From an uncultured Clostridia bacterium (GTDB taxonomy: Bacteria; Bacillota; Clostridia; Christensenellales; Borkfalkiaceae): a DNA stretch of 62,930 nucleotides. Location of the stretch: contig CALVZS010000032.1 of the NCBI GenBank assembly GCA_944372575.1, forward strand, positions 1 to 62,930, read 5' to 3'. The notes under the pieces are model-generated. The model was not told the origin of the DNA, did not search any database, and was given only the letters and a program-made list of their open reading frames with translations. The position numbers and the translations under genes were made by a program. Shown one piece after another: positions 7,488 through 15,985 of this stretch. Each line of letters begins with the position of its first letter. The stretch's first letter is position 1.

Positions 7488-7516
7488 TTGCCAAAACGCA
7501 TGTGTTTTGCTATAAT
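7488..7516 (+). promoter_or_regulatory. Sigma-A promoter of the ECF-coaX-hom operon
   Basis: -35 TTGCCA (7488-7493), 17-bp spacer, -10 TATAAT (7511-7516). Transcription should start near 7523, leaving a leader of about 105 nt before the first ATG. Confidence 0.85.
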
Positions 7517-7522
7517 ATGTTT

Positions 7523-7627
7523 TGATAACCCTTATCGGCGGAACGGTACGTTTTACGGCCCTATCCGCTTCGGGAAGTCGGTTACATCTTTTCTGCGGAT
7601 ACCCGCACGGGATCCGATGGAGGCATC
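7523..7627 (+). promoter_or_regulatory. Structured 5' leader, possible riboswitch or attenuator
   Basis: The roughly 105-nt leader contains a GCGGA/TCCGC pairing around 7538-7569 and, just before the SD TGGAGG, a tight hairpin GGATaCCCG-CA-CGGGATCC (about 7597-7615). A strong hairpin next to the SD is a plausible expression platform. I compared it from memory with TPP, THF and preQ1 classes and saw no match. The downstream transporter-kinase pair makes pantothenate or CoA a candidate signal, but this is inference. Confidence 0.35.
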
Positions 7628-8320
7628 ATGAAGCAGTCCGGATTTTTTACGGCGAGAAATGTGGCATATTTTGCCGTACTCGTTGCGCTTGTCATTGTTC
7701 TGCAGCTCTTTGCGAGCGCGATCCCCATGTTTGGCGTTACGCTCAATTTCAGTCTGATCCCGATTGTTCTTGCCGGTATCCTGTTCGGGATGTGGGGGGG
7801 CGGATTTCTCGGCCTGATTTCGGGGATCCTGACATTCCTTGTCACGGCCGTGATGGGGCGCGAGCCTTCCACCGCATTTCTGTTTCAGGCAAATCCGTTC
7901 ATGCTGACACTCATCTGCATCGGCAAAACGACTGTTGCCGGGTTTGTCGCCGGGTTTTTGTATCGGCTCATTGCCGCAAAGAGCCGTCTGGCAGCCGCCT
8001 ATGTTGCATCGGTTGCCGTTGCCGTCCTCAATACGGGGTTATACCTTCTCGGGATCGTCCTTATGAGAGAGGATGCCGCGGTTTTTCTGGGGACGGAGGC
8101 AACTGCATTGGCGGTTTTTGTGACAGTATTTGCGCTTATTTGGCTCAACAGTGTGTTGGAGATCGTTGTGAATGTCCTGATTGCGCCTGCCATTTCCCGC
8201 ATTGTGTTGCTCTTGGAGCGGATGGCGGAGCGGCGCAAGGGACACAGAAACCATCCGGTTACGGAACAGAGCGCAGACGAGCGCGCCGATGAGGGGGAAA
8301 CACATGATCATATGCATTGA
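7628..8320 (+). CDS. ECF transporter S component, probably for pantothenate
   Basis: 230 aa integral membrane protein with about six hydrophobic segments and the S-component landmarks ARNVAYFAVLVALVIVLQ at the N-terminus, LNFSLIPIVLAGILFG and a central GREPSTAFLFQANPF. S components give substrate specificity to an EcfAA'T energy-coupling module, which is not encoded here. The next gene, pantothenate kinase coaX, overlaps by 17 bp, so pantothenate (PanT-like) is the most economical substrate. The C-terminal 35 residues are charged and His-rich, presumably cytoplasmic. Confidence 0.85.
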   Translation: MKQSGFFTARNVAYFAVLVALVIVLQLFASAIPMFGVTLNFSLIPIVLAGILFGMWGGGFLGLISGILTFLVTAVMGREPSTAFLFQANPFMLTLICIGKTTVAGFVAGFLYRLIAAKSRLAAAYVASVAVAVLNTGLYLLGIVLMREDAAVFLGTEATALAVFVTVFALIWLNSVLEIVVNVLIAPAISRIVLLLERMAERRKGHRNHPVTEQSADERADEGETHDHMH

Positions 8321-9092
8321 CATCGGAAATTCCAACATCAAATATGCGATCTATGACGGACAGGAACGGAAGATCTCCTTTCGCGTTTCAACCGATCTGA
8401 AACGTACGTCGGATGAATACGGTGCGCAGCTCGCCGAGATGATGACGTTCAATAAGATCTCCGCAAAGGACATCACGGGCGGGATCTTTTCCTCCGTTGT
8501 GCCGTCGCTCGATTATACCATTGAGCATATGCTTCGTGTCTACCTCAATATTATACCCAAACAGATTGCCCCCGGACTCAGGACGGGGCTGCGGATGCGG
8601 GCAGATAACGCACACGAAGTGGGGGCAGACCGCATTGTCAATAATGTGGCTGCGATCCGAAAGTACGGCTGCGGGAAGCCCATGATCGTCGTTGATTTCG
8701 GCACGGCAACAACGTTTAATATTCTGAGCAGAGATGGAGAATTTATCGGCGGCGTCATATCTCCCGGGATCAAGGGTTCGCTTGAAAGTCTTGTTTCGGG
8801 GACGGCCAAATTGCCGCGCGTGGAGATCGAAGCGCCGAAGAGTGTGATCGCGACCAACACGGTCACGAATATGCAGGCGGGGATTGTCTTTGGGTTTGCG
8901 GGTCTTGTGGAATATATCGTCAGAAAGATCAAGAAAGAGCTGAAAGCATCCGATGTCATGACGATTGCGACGGGCGGGTTTTCCGAAACCATCGCGAAAG
9001 AGACGGACTGCATCGACGTCATTGACAAGATGCTTACGCTTGACGGTCTCAAATATCTGTATGACCTGAACAGTTCGGAGGAAAGTGTATGA
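8304..9092 (+). CDS. coaX: Type III pantothenate kinase
   Basis: 262 aa cytoplasmic kinase that starts CoA synthesis by phosphorylating pantothenate. The ASKHA-fold signatures are present: phosphate-1 loop CIDIGNSNIKYA at the N-terminus, GADRIVNNVAA near residue 105, DFGTATTFN near residue 130 and ATGGFSETI near residue 233. The start is ATG 8304, preceded by GAGGGGG and overlapping the ECF gene. Its stop overlaps the start of hom by 4 bp. Confidence 0.95.
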   Translation: MIICIDIGNSNIKYAIYDGQERKISFRVSTDLKRTSDEYGAQLAEMMTFNKISAKDITGGIFSSVVPSLDYTIEHMLRVYLNIIPKQIAPGLRTGLRMRADNAHEVGADRIVNNVAAIRKYGCGKPMIVVDFGTATTFNILSRDGEFIGGVISPGIKGSLESLVSGTAKLPRVEIEAPKSVIATNTVTNMQAGIVFGFAGLVEYIVRKIKKELKASDVMTIATGGFSETIAKETDCIDVIDKMLTLDGLKYLYDLNSSEESV

Positions 9093-10372
9093 AGAAAGTA
9101 GGTGTAGCAATTCTCGGTCTCGGCGTTGTCGGGGGCGGAACGTATCAGATCCTGACGGAACACCGGGAGTTCTACCAGCGTACCCAGAACGTCGACATCG
9201 TGGTGGAGAGCGTTTTGGAACTCAACCGTGAACGGGCGCGTGCGCTCGGCGTGCCTTCGGATAAGATTGCATCCAACATCGCGGAGATCGTCTCCAATCC
9301 GGACGTCAGCATCGTCGTTGAAGTGATCGGAGGCGTGGAAGCGGCGCGTGAATATGTGCTTGCAGCGCTCAATGCCGGCAAGACGGTCGTCACCTCCAAT
9401 AAGGAACTGTTCTGTAAATATTCCCACGAACTGGAGCGCGCCGCAAAGCGGCAGAATGCGGGGTTGTATTTTGAGGCAAGCTGCGTGGGAGGTGTTCCCA
9501 TTATCCGTACGCTTCTGGACGGCGTCCAGGCAAATGAGATCACATCCATGATGGGGATCATCAACGGCACTACAAACTATATCCTCACCAAGATGACCAA
9601 TGAGGGAACATCGTACGAGGAGGCGCTCAAAGAGGCGCAGCGGCTGGGATATGCGGAGGCGGATCCGACGGCGGATGTTGAAGGATACGATGCGGCATAT
9701 AAACTTTCCATTCTCTCCTCGCTCGCTTTCCATACAAAAGTTCCCTTTACGAAGATCTTCCGGGAGGGGATCTCCGGGATCTCGAAAGAGGACATTGCGG
9801 ATGCGAAGGAACTTGGGTATATCCTGAAATTGCTCGCGATCGGAAAACAGTCGGAATCGGGCATTGAGGTGCGCGTGCATCCCACGTTTGTGCGCAAAGG
9901 ACATCCGCTTGCCGCCGTCAATGACAGCTTCAATGCGGTATTTCTGACGGGCGACTCGGTGGGGGATGTCATGCTCTACGGGCGGGGCGCCGGTGCGCTT
10001 CCCACGGGCAGCGCCATTGTTTCGGACATAATCTATGCAGCCACGCACAGTGAGAACAAATATTCCACATTCAAAAATACGGCAAACGCGGACAAGGATA
10101 TCAAATTTATTACCGATTTCAAGAGCGCATATTATATGCGTCTGACAGTGGAGGACAAGGCGGGATTCCTCGCAAAGATCGCAACTGTATTCGGAAAACA
10201 CAACATCTCTATTGTCGAGCTCCTGCAGAAACCGGCACAGGAGGACGGAAAGGTGCCGCTCGTACTTGTCACGCACGAGACGCACGAACTCTCCGTACGC
10301 AATGCGATCGCGAAGATCAATTCGTTGGAAAATGTCGCGCACGTCGATACCGTGCTGCGCGTTGTATCCTGA
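9089..10372 (+). CDS. hom: Homoserine dehydrogenase with ACT domain
   Basis: 427 aa; reduces aspartate semialdehyde to homoserine, the branch to methionine and threonine. The N-terminal Rossmann domain has GLGVVGGG (residues 10-17) and the catalytic core contains SNKELF, GIINGTTNYILTKM and YAEADPTADVEGYDAAYKL. The C-terminal ACT domain (about 350-427, YYMRLTVEDKAGFLAKIATVF) is the usual threonine-feedback module. ATGA overlap with coaX places it in the same operon, which ends in a terminator 13 bp after the stop. Confidence 0.95.
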   Translation: MKKVGVAILGLGVVGGGTYQILTEHREFYQRTQNVDIVVESVLELNRERARALGVPSDKIASNIAEIVSNPDVSIVVEVIGGVEAAREYVLAALNAGKTVVTSNKELFCKYSHELERAAKRQNAGLYFEASCVGGVPIIRTLLDGVQANEITSMMGIINGTTNYILTKMTNEGTSYEEALKEAQRLGYAEADPTADVEGYDAAYKLSILSSLAFHTKVPFTKIFREGISGISKEDIADAKELGYILKLLAIGKQSESGIEVRVHPTFVRKGHPLAAVNDSFNAVFLTGDSVGDVMLYGRGAGALPTGSAIVSDIIYAATHSENKYSTFKNTANADKDIKFITDFKSAYYMRLTVEDKAGFLAKIATVFGKHNISIVELLQKPAQEDGKVPLVLVTHETHELSVRNAIAKINSLENVAHVDTVLRVVS

Positions 10373-10385
10373 AGCATGGAAATCG

Positions 10386-10410
10386 GACGGGCGTTTGCCC
10401 GTCTTTTTTT
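10386..10410 (+). terminator. Intrinsic terminator after hom
   Basis: GACGGGC-GTTT-GCCCGTC (10386-10403) followed by TTTTTTT. Confidence 0.92.
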
Positions 10411-10455
10411 GTGCTGCAGCATTCCAGTCGGCTCGTCCGCATACAATATGTTGAC

Positions 10456-11181
10456 ATGAATACAGTAACCTTTTTCCGGAAACATCGGGTTGTTTTGTGT
10501 GTCATTGCGATTCTTCTCTCTATTGTCATGACGGCGGGCGTGTGCTGTTATGCGCTTGCACAGACGGCAACGGGCAGCACGCGGCTCACTGTCGTCATAG
10601 ATGCGGGACATGGTGGCATCGACGGCGGCGTCGTCGGAAATGTGACAAAGACAAAGGAGAGCGATATCAATCTCCAAATCGCGCGCAAGCTGCAGACGCA
10701 GTTTGAAGAAGCCGGATTTTTGGTCGTTCAGACGCGACCAAGTGAGGCGGGACTGTATGGCGCCGCAACAAACGGGTACAAGAAAAGGGATATGCAGCGC
10801 CGTGCGCAGATCATATCGCAGAGCATTCCCTCCGCGGTCATTTCGGTACATCAGAACTTTTTTTCGCTCTCGTCCCGCCGGGGCGCGCAGGTATTTTTCC
10901 GTGAGAGCAATGCCAATTCCCGTACGCTCGCCTGCGCCATTCAGACGGCATTGAACGGAATGCCGGAATGTGTCCGCCCGAGCGAAGCACTGAAAGGGGA
11001 CTATTATATCCTGAACTGCTCTGACTTTCCGTCCGTCATCGTTGAATGCGGTTTTTTGTCTAATGCAGAGGATGAGGCGCTGCTCGTTACGGAGGTCTAT
11101 CAGATGCGTCTTGCCGAGACGATCTGTATGGGTACGCTCGCATATCTTGCGACAGCTTCCTCGACAGAGCCGCCCATTTGA
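10456..11181 (+). CDS. cwlD: N-acetylmuramoyl-L-alanine amidase, CwlD-like
   Basis: 241 aa with an N-terminal signal anchor (about residues 10-32) and an Amidase_3 domain (about 40-235). Zinc ligands and catalytic residues are in place: IDAGHGG (His), TKESDINLQIA (Glu), SVHQNFF (His) and VIVECGFLSN (Glu). In spore formers, CwlD acts with PdaA to make muramic lactam in cortex peptidoglycan; sequence alone does not exclude a vegetative role. ATG 10456 puts the signal anchor at the N-terminus. No SD is visible and a TACAAT box lies only 8 bp upstream, so the message may be leaderless; the -35 is poor. Confidence 0.88.
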   Translation: MNTVTFFRKHRVVLCVIAILLSIVMTAGVCCYALAQTATGSTRLTVVIDAGHGGIDGGVVGNVTKTKESDINLQIARKLQTQFEEAGFLVVQTRPSEAGLYGAATNGYKKRDMQRRAQIISQSIPSAVISVHQNFFSLSSRRGAQVFFRESNANSRTLACAIQTALNGMPECVRPSEALKGDYYILNCSDFPSVIVECGFLSNAEDEALLVTEVYQMRLAETICMGTLAYLATASSTEPPI

Positions 11182-11210
11182 TTGACTTTGTCGCGCACGC
11201 GTGATATACT
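11182..11210 (+). promoter_or_regulatory. Sigma-A promoter, leaderless start of the thioesterase gene
   Basis: -35 TTGACT (11182-11187), 17-bp spacer, -10 TATACT (11205-11210). The ATG at 11218 lies 7 bp after the -10, so the predicted transcript begins at or next to the start codon; no SD is present. Confidence 0.8.
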
Positions 11211-11217
11211 TTATCAC

Positions 11218-11958
11218 ATGAGCGATTATTGCAATACGACACGATATGCGTTGCGGTATTCTGACTTTGATTTCAAAGACGAGCTGCGGCCATCAGCTCT
11301 TTTGAGCATCGTACAGGAAGCTGCCTGCATGAGCGCGGATGAGCTTGGCTTCGGCTATGCGGATCTTAAACCGCGCGATTTCGGTTTTATCATTGTCAAC
11401 ACCTATTGCGAATGCAAGCGGCCCATCCGTTTGGGAGAGAGCCTTACGGTGCAGACCTGGCCGCTGCCGCCCCGTCACGTCTTTTTTGAGCGTGATTATC
11501 GTATTCTCTCGGGTGACGAGGATGTCGTTGCCGTCGCATCGCGCTGGTGTCTTGTCGATCTCAGGAATTTTTCTCTTCTCACGCCTGAGTACATGGGTGA
11601 AGCACATGAGCGCTGTCCGTATCGCGCCGAAAAAACGACCGTGCCTCCCGCATGGAAGATCCCGCGCGTGCGTGATGGGAGAACGGTCTATGAGATGAAG
11701 GTGTGCGGCAGTCACTGCGATCATTATCTTCATGCCAATAATGCGCAATATGCCGACTTCTTTTTTAACTGTTTTACGATGAAGGAGCTTGCGGCCCGCT
11801 CTGTGACCGCGTTCCAGATCACTTACGGCAAGCAGGCAAAAGAAGGGAGTTCGCTTGCACTCGTTCGTGAGGATACGCAGGATGGGGCCGTTTGTGAGGC
11901 GCGGATGGGTGAAGAACCGATCGCGCAATTCCGCGTATGGTTCGGAGGGCGGTCATGA
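11218..11958 (+). CDS. Acyl-ACP thioesterase
   Basis: 246 aa with two tandem hot-dog domains (about 1-130 and 150-246), the layout of bacterial FatA/FatB-type thioesterases, which release fatty acids from acyl-ACP. Landmarks include YSDFDFKDELRPSALLSIVQEAA at the N-terminus and HCDHYLHANNAQYADFFFN in the second domain, where the Asn-His pair corresponds to the catalytic region. Its start codon directly follows a promoter, so translation is likely leaderless. It overlaps the downstream membrane-protein gene by 4 bp. Confidence 0.88.
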   Translation: MSDYCNTTRYALRYSDFDFKDELRPSALLSIVQEAACMSADELGFGYADLKPRDFGFIIVNTYCECKRPIRLGESLTVQTWPLPPRHVFFERDYRILSGDEDVVAVASRWCLVDLRNFSLLTPEYMGEAHERCPYRAEKTTVPPAWKIPRVRDGRTVYEMKVCGSHCDHYLHANNAQYADFFFNCFTMKELAARSVTAFQITYGKQAKEGSSLALVREDTQDGAVCEARMGEEPIAQFRVWFGGRS

Positions 11959-12416
11959 TAGAACAACCCGTTGTCATCCGCTTTGTCAAAACCGTGAAGA
12001 AGTTTTTCGTCATATTCAGCTGTTTTGCCATTCCCGGGATCATGGTCTGCGCCGTGTATGCCTTTCTCAGGTATATCGGATTCTGGATCGTGACCCCGCT
12101 CATACTCATCGCCTATCTTGCCTTCTATTGTTGGTACGCGCTGCATATTTCGATGGGAACAGTGATCGGCATTGAAGTGACGAATCAGGTCGTGCATGTC
12201 AAGACTAAGCGCGGGATCTATACCTATGATGTCGAACGGGGTTGTACAGCTGTCCGCAAAAAGAGAAATGCATGGGTTGTGACATTCTGTACGCAGGACA
12301 CAAAGGATAAATTCACCTTTTATTCCCGTGTTCCGTTTGCCAAACCGTACGAGACGGCATTCACGCAGGAACAGATCGATTCATTCAGCCGGAATGCTGT
12401 CATTGAAAAAATGTAA
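11955..12416 (+). CDS. Two-helix membrane protein, PH-like
   Basis: 153 aa, not assigned to a named family. It has a short cytoplasmic N-terminus, two adjacent membrane helices (about 16-40 and 43-63) and a C-terminal soluble beta-rich domain containing GTVIGIEVTNQVVHVKTKRGIYTYDVERG, a pattern seen in bacterial PH-like domains. ATG 11955 overlaps the thioesterase stop, so both are probably co-expressed. A lipid-related role is possible only by neighbourhood. Confidence 0.7.
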   Translation: MIEQPVVIRFVKTVKKFFVIFSCFAIPGIMVCAVYAFLRYIGFWIVTPLILIAYLAFYCWYALHISMGTVIGIEVTNQVVHVKTKRGIYTYDVERGCTAVRKKRNAWVVTFCTQDTKDKFTFYSRVPFAKPYETAFTQEQIDSFSRNAVIEKM

Positions 12417-12419
12417 TTA

Positions 12420-12460
12420 TGCATAAATTATCGCATAATTTCTTTGAATTATACGATAAT
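12420..12460. promoter_or_regulatory. AT-rich palindrome upstream of argG, candidate ArgR operator
   Basis: ATTATCGCATAATT (12427-12440) and AATTATACGATAAT (12447-12460) form a 14-bp dyad with one mismatch. Half-sites TGCATAA (12420-12426 begins at T) and TGAATTA (12445-12451) resemble ArgR half-sites (TGnATAA). It lies 55-95 bp upstream of the argG promoter and an argR gene is encoded at 48665. It follows the stop of the previous gene, so termination is an alternative. Confidence 0.45.
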
Positions 12461-12500
12461 AATTTATAATATGCAAAAAATATAAAAATTCTTCTGAAAA

Positions 12501-12529
12501 GGGGGCGCAATCGCTTGACTTGCGTCCCC
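12501..12529. repeat. GC-rich dyad overlapping the argG -35
   Basis: GGGGGCGCAA (12501-12510) and TTGCGTCCCC (12520-12529) form a 10-bp stem with one mismatch; the second arm shares its first base with the end of the -35 and runs into the spacer. It may be an operator, or the remains of a terminator for the upstream gene. Confidence 0.5.
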
Positions 12530-12543
12530 GTCCTTTGTATAAT
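12515..12543 (+). promoter_or_regulatory. Sigma-A promoter of the arginine operon
   Basis: -35 TTGACT (12515-12520), 17-bp spacer, -10 TATAAT (12538-12543), 34 bp upstream of the argG ATG. Confidence 0.88.
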
Positions 12544-12577
12544 GTCACATGATCAATTTCAAGTGAGGAAATGTTTT

Positions 12578-13807
12578 ATGGAAAAGAAGATCAAGAAAGT
12601 GGTTCTCGCATATTCCGGCGGGCTGGATACTTCCATCATCATCCCCTGGCTGAAGGAGAATTACGATAACTGTGAAGTCATCGCTGTGTCCGGCGACGTC
12701 GGGCAGGGAACGGAATTGGACGGACTGGAGGAGAAGGCTCTCAAGACGGGTGCCTCCAAGCTGTATGTGCTCGACCTGAAAAAGGAGTTTGTAGAGGATT
12801 ATATCTTCCCGACCATGCAGGCAGGCGCCGTGTATGAGGACAAGTATCTGCTCGGAACCTCCTTTGCGCGTCCCGTCATTGCCAAGGCGATCGTGGACAT
12901 CGCCAAGAAAGAAGGGGCGGACGCGATCTGCCATGGCTGTACGGGCAAGGGGAACGATCAGGTGCGTTTCGAGCTGACCATCAAGGCGTTTGCGCCCGAG
13001 ATGACCATCATTGCGCCCTGGCGGATCTGGAACATCAAGAGCCGTGAGGAGGAGATCGAGTACGCCGAGGCGCACAACATCCCTCTCAAGATCAACCGCG
13101 AGACCAACTATTCCAAGGATAAAAATTTGTGGCACCTCTCGCATGAGGGGCTGGATCTGGAGGATCCTGCCAACGAGCCGCAGTACGAAAAGCCCGGATT
13201 TCTGGAGATGGGCGTGTCTCCCGTGCAGGCGCCGGACAAGCCCACCTATGTGAGCATCCACTTTAAGAAGGGTGTCCCCACCGCGATCGACGGTAAGAAG
13301 ATGGGGGCCGTGGAGATCGTGGAGACGCTTAATAAGATCGGCGGCGAAAACGGCGTCGGACTGGCAGACTTGGTGGAGAACCGTCTGGTCGGCATGAAGT
13401 CGCGCGGCGTGTACGAGACGCCCGGCGGAACCATCCTCTATGAGGCGCACAGGCTGCTGGAGACGATCACCCTTGACAAGGCGACCATGCACTATAAACA
13501 GCTTGTTGCCGTCAAGTTTGGTGAAATGGTATATGACGGTCAGTGGTTCACCCCGTTGCGCGAGGCGCTCTCAGCGTTCGTTTCCAAGACGCAGGAGACG
13601 GTGACGGGCGACGTGAAGCTGCGCATCTACAAGGGCAACGTCACAAGTGCGGGCATCTCTTCTCCCAACTCGCTGTACAGCGAGGATATCGCGACCTTCT
13701 CGGACGACGGCGGCGCCTATTCGCAGAAGGATGCGGAGGGATTTATCAACCTGTTTGGTCTTCCTCTCAAGGTCAAAGCGATGCTCGATGCCAAGAAGCT
13801 CAAGTAA
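12578..13807 (+). CDS. argG: Argininosuccinate synthase
   Basis: 409 aa, normal length. It condenses citrulline and aspartate with ATP to argininosuccinate. The PP-loop [11 protein letters not shown] is at residues 9-19; [13 protein letters not shown] and SREEEIEYA are the usual substrate-binding signatures. ATG 12578 follows GTGAGGAAA; an in-frame ATG at 12542 lies inside the -10 box and is rejected. First gene of argGCJBDF-carAB. Confidence 0.97.
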   Translation: MEKKIKKVVLAYSGGLDTSIIIPWLKENYDNCEVIAVSGDVGQGTELDGLEEKALKTGASKLYVLDLKKEFVEDYIFPTMQAGAVYEDKYLLGTSFARPVIAKAIVDIAKKEGADAICHGCTGKGNDQVRFELTIKAFAPEMTIIAPWRIWNIKSREEEIEYAEAHNIPLKINRETNYSKDKNLWHLSHEGLDLEDPANEPQYEKPGFLEMGVSPVQAPDKPTYVSIHFKKGVPTAIDGKKMGAVEIVETLNKIGGENGVGLADLVENRLVGMKSRGVYETPGGTILYEAHRLLETITLDKATMHYKQLVAVKFGEMVYDGQWFTPLREALSAFVSKTQETVTGDVKLRIYKGNVTSAGISSPNSLYSEDIATFSDDGGAYSQKDAEGFINLFGLPLKVKAMLDAKKLK

Positions 13808-13825
13808 TTGTGCGCGGTGCGCAAT

Positions 13826-14749
13826 ATGATCCATGTATTTATTGACGGGAGTGCGGGGACAACAGGTCTCCGCATTCGCGGAATGTTGGAAAAACGTCCG
13901 GACGTGACGCTCATCACGCTGTCTGAGGCGCAGCGCAAGGAGGTTTCTGCGCGCAAGGATGCGCTCAATGCGGCGGACGTTGCCTTTTTGTGCTTGCCGG
14001 ACGATGCGGCGCGCGAGGCGGCGCAAATGGTGGAAAACGATCATACCATTGTCATCGATGCTTCCACCGCGCACAGAACGGCGTCCGGCTGGGCATACGG
14101 ATTTCCGGAGCTGTCTGCAAGGCATCGCGCGGCGATCGCGGGCGGTAAGCGCATTGCCAATCCGGGCTGCTATGCCTCCGGCTTTATCGCGCTCGTCTAT
14201 CCGCTCATTGCGGCGGGCGTTGCCGCGCCCGACTATCCCTTTGTCTGCCATGCCGTCAGCGGCTATTCGGGGGCGGGCAAAAAGGGAATTGCGGAGTATG
14301 AGGCGGCCGGCCGGCCTGCGCTCTATGATACGCCGCGCCTGTACGCGCTTGGTCAGCAGCACAAGCATCTGCCCGAAATGAAAGCGGTCTGCTCTCTTGC
14401 GCGTACGCCCCTGTTCGATCCGTATGTGTGCGACTACTACTGCGGCATGACGGTGAGTGTTCCGCTCTTTGCCGACCTGCTTGCAAGGCGGGTCACTGTG
14501 GAAGAACTCAAGGCGCTCTACCGGCAGCACTATGCGGGGCAGCGCTTCGTATATGTGGGCGAAGAGGAGAGCGGCTATATCTCTGCCAATACGCTCAATG
14601 GCACGAACAACCTTGAGATCCTCGTGAGCGGGAATGAGGAGCGCATCCTCCTCACCGCGCGGTTTGACAATCTCGGGAAAGGCGCCTCGGGTGCGGCGAT
14701 TCAGAACATGAATATCGCGCTCGGACTTGACGAAGGGCTTTCATTGTGA
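13826..14749 (+). CDS. argC: N-acetyl-gamma-glutamyl-phosphate reductase, type 2
   Basis: 307 aa, the shorter type-2 ArgC class. NADPH-dependent reduction of acetylglutamyl phosphate to the semialdehyde. Landmarks: GSAGTTGLRIRGML (nucleotide loop), FLCLPDDAAR, IDASTAHR, the catalytic Cys in NPGCYASGF, and the C-terminal NMNIALGLDE. Start is uncertain: ATG 13826 has no SD, while TTG 13808 and GTG 13817 are also in frame; the N-terminus MIHVFIDGSAGTTG supports 13826. Translation probably depends on coupling to argG, 18 bp upstream. Confidence 0.93.
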   Translation: MIHVFIDGSAGTTGLRIRGMLEKRPDVTLITLSEAQRKEVSARKDALNAADVAFLCLPDDAAREAAQMVENDHTIVIDASTAHRTASGWAYGFPELSARHRAAIAGGKRIANPGCYASGFIALVYPLIAAGVAAPDYPFVCHAVSGYSGAGKKGIAEYEAAGRPALYDTPRLYALGQQHKHLPEMKAVCSLARTPLFDPYVCDYYCGMTVSVPLFADLLARRVTVEELKALYRQHYAGQRFVYVGEEESGYISANTLNGTNNLEILVSGNEERILLTARFDNLGKGASGAAIQNMNIALGLDEGLSL

Positions 14750-14755
14750 TATAAT
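14727..14755 (+). promoter_or_regulatory. Internal sigma-A promoter before argJ
   Basis: Inside the 3' end of argC, -35 TTGACG (14727-14732), 17-bp spacer and -10 TATAAT (14750-14755) match consensus well. Transcription would start near 14762, leaving only about 6 nt before the argJ ATG at 14768. Confidence 0.7.
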
Positions 14756-14767
14756 GACAAGGATAAG

Positions 14768-15985
14768 ATGATGTTGAAAGAAATTGCGGGCGGAGTCTGT
14801 GCGCCCAAGGGATTCAAAGCAAACGGGATCCACTGCGGGATCCGCAAAAATAAGATCAAGAAAGATCTTGCGCTCATCGTCTCCGATGTGCGCTGCAATG
14901 CGGCGTGCGTGTATACGACCAATTTGGTCAAGGGCGCGCCCATCCTCGTTACACAGCAGCACGTGGCGGACGGAAAGGCGCAGGCGGTCATCGTCAACAG
15001 CGGCAACGCCAACACCTGCAACGCAGACGGCGTGGAGATCGCGCAGAAGATGTGCGCGCTTGTGGAGGAGTACACGGGCATCTCTGCGGAGGACATTGTC
15101 ATTGCGTCGACGGGTGTCATCGGACAGCCTCTGTCCGTAGAACCCATTGCGAAGGGGATGAAGGCACTCGTGGAGGGGCTCGGGGAGCACAGCGAGGCCG
15201 CCGCTGAGGCGATCATGACGACGGATACCGTCAAAAAGGAGATTGCCGTCTCCTTTGAACTGGACGGAAAGGAATGCAGGATAGGCGCCGTCTGCAAGGG
15301 TGTCGGCATGATCTGTCCCAATATGGCGACCATGCTCATGTTCATCACCACCGATGCGGCGATCTCCTCCGAAATGCTGCAGCGGGCAATTTCGGCAGAT
15401 GTGAAAGGTTCGCTCAACATGCTCTCGGTGGACAGGGATACCTCTACCAATGACACCCTTGCCATCCTGGCGAGCGGGCTTGCCGGGAATCGGGAGATCA
15501 CGGCGCCGGACGCAAACTACCGCACTTTTTGCCGGGCGCTTCGCACCGTGACGACGGAGATGTGCCGCAAGCTCGCTGCGGACGGGGAGGGAGCGACCAA
15601 GCTCATCGAATGCAGCGTGACGGGGGCGGCAAGCCTCAAAACGGCGCGCCTGTGCGCGAAGTCGGTCATCAACTCCAATCTCGTCAAGGCGGCGATGTTC
15701 GGGGCGGACGCCAACTGGGGCAGGGTGCTGTGCGCGCTCGGCTATTCGGGGGCAAAGATCGATCCCGACAAGGTAGGAGTTGTATTCCATTCCGCGGCGG
15801 GGGACGTGGAAGTCTGCCGCGGCGGGCGCGGGGTGGAATTTTCCGAGGTACTCGCCAAAAAGGTGCTCTCGGAGCAGGAGATCGACATTCTCGTCTCGCT
15901 CGGCAACGGGCGCTATCATGCGACGGCGTGGGGGTGCGACCTCACCTATGACTATGTAAAGATCAACGGAGATTACAGGACGTGA
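14768..15985 (+). CDS. argJ: Bifunctional ornithine acetyltransferase / N-acetylglutamate synthase
   Basis: 405 aa. ArgJ recycles the acetyl group from acetylornithine to glutamate and, in bifunctional forms, also uses acetyl-CoA. The precursor self-cleaves before the Thr of NMATMLMF (Thr188 here), which becomes the catalytic N-terminus of the beta chain. Other signatures are NSGNANTCN, ASTGVIGQPL, DRDTSTNDT and FGADANWGR. Cyclic acetyl transfer explains why argA and argE are not needed beside it. AAGGAT precedes ATG 14768. Confidence 0.95.
   Translation: MMLKEIAGGVCAPKGFKANGIHCGIRKNKIKKDLALIVSDVRCNAACVYTTNLVKGAPILVTQQHVADGKAQAVIVNSGNANTCNADGVEIAQKMCALVEEYTGISAEDIVIASTGVIGQPLSVEPIAKGMKALVEGLGEHSEAAAEAIMTTDTVKKEIAVSFELDGKECRIGAVCKGVGMICPNMATMLMFITTDAAISSEMLQRAISADVKGSLNMLSVDRDTSTNDTLAILASGLAGNREITAPDANYRTFCRALRTVTTEMCRKLAADGEGATKLIECSVTGAASLKTARLCAKSVINSNLVKAAMFGADANWGRVLCALGYSGAKIDPDKVGVVFHSAAGDVEVCRGGRGVEFSEVLAKKVLSEQEIDILVSLGNGRYHATAWGCDLTYDYVKINGDYRT

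Noticed and set aside
10007..10033. GACATAAT in hom, resembling the right half of the dispersed motif
   Set aside because: The left half (TTACA, AGTA) does not match and the bases encode a conserved part of homoserine dehydrogenase; counted as coincidence.
8540..10342. 600-aa open frame on the minus strand opposite coaX and hom
   Set aside because: It is the antisense shadow of two confidently identified genes in GC-biased codons, with no recognisable domain.
12542..12577. Upstream ATG in frame with argG (protein starting MSHDQF)
   Set aside because: It lies within the -10 box and lacks an SD; ATG 12578 has an SD and gives the standard ArgG N-terminus.
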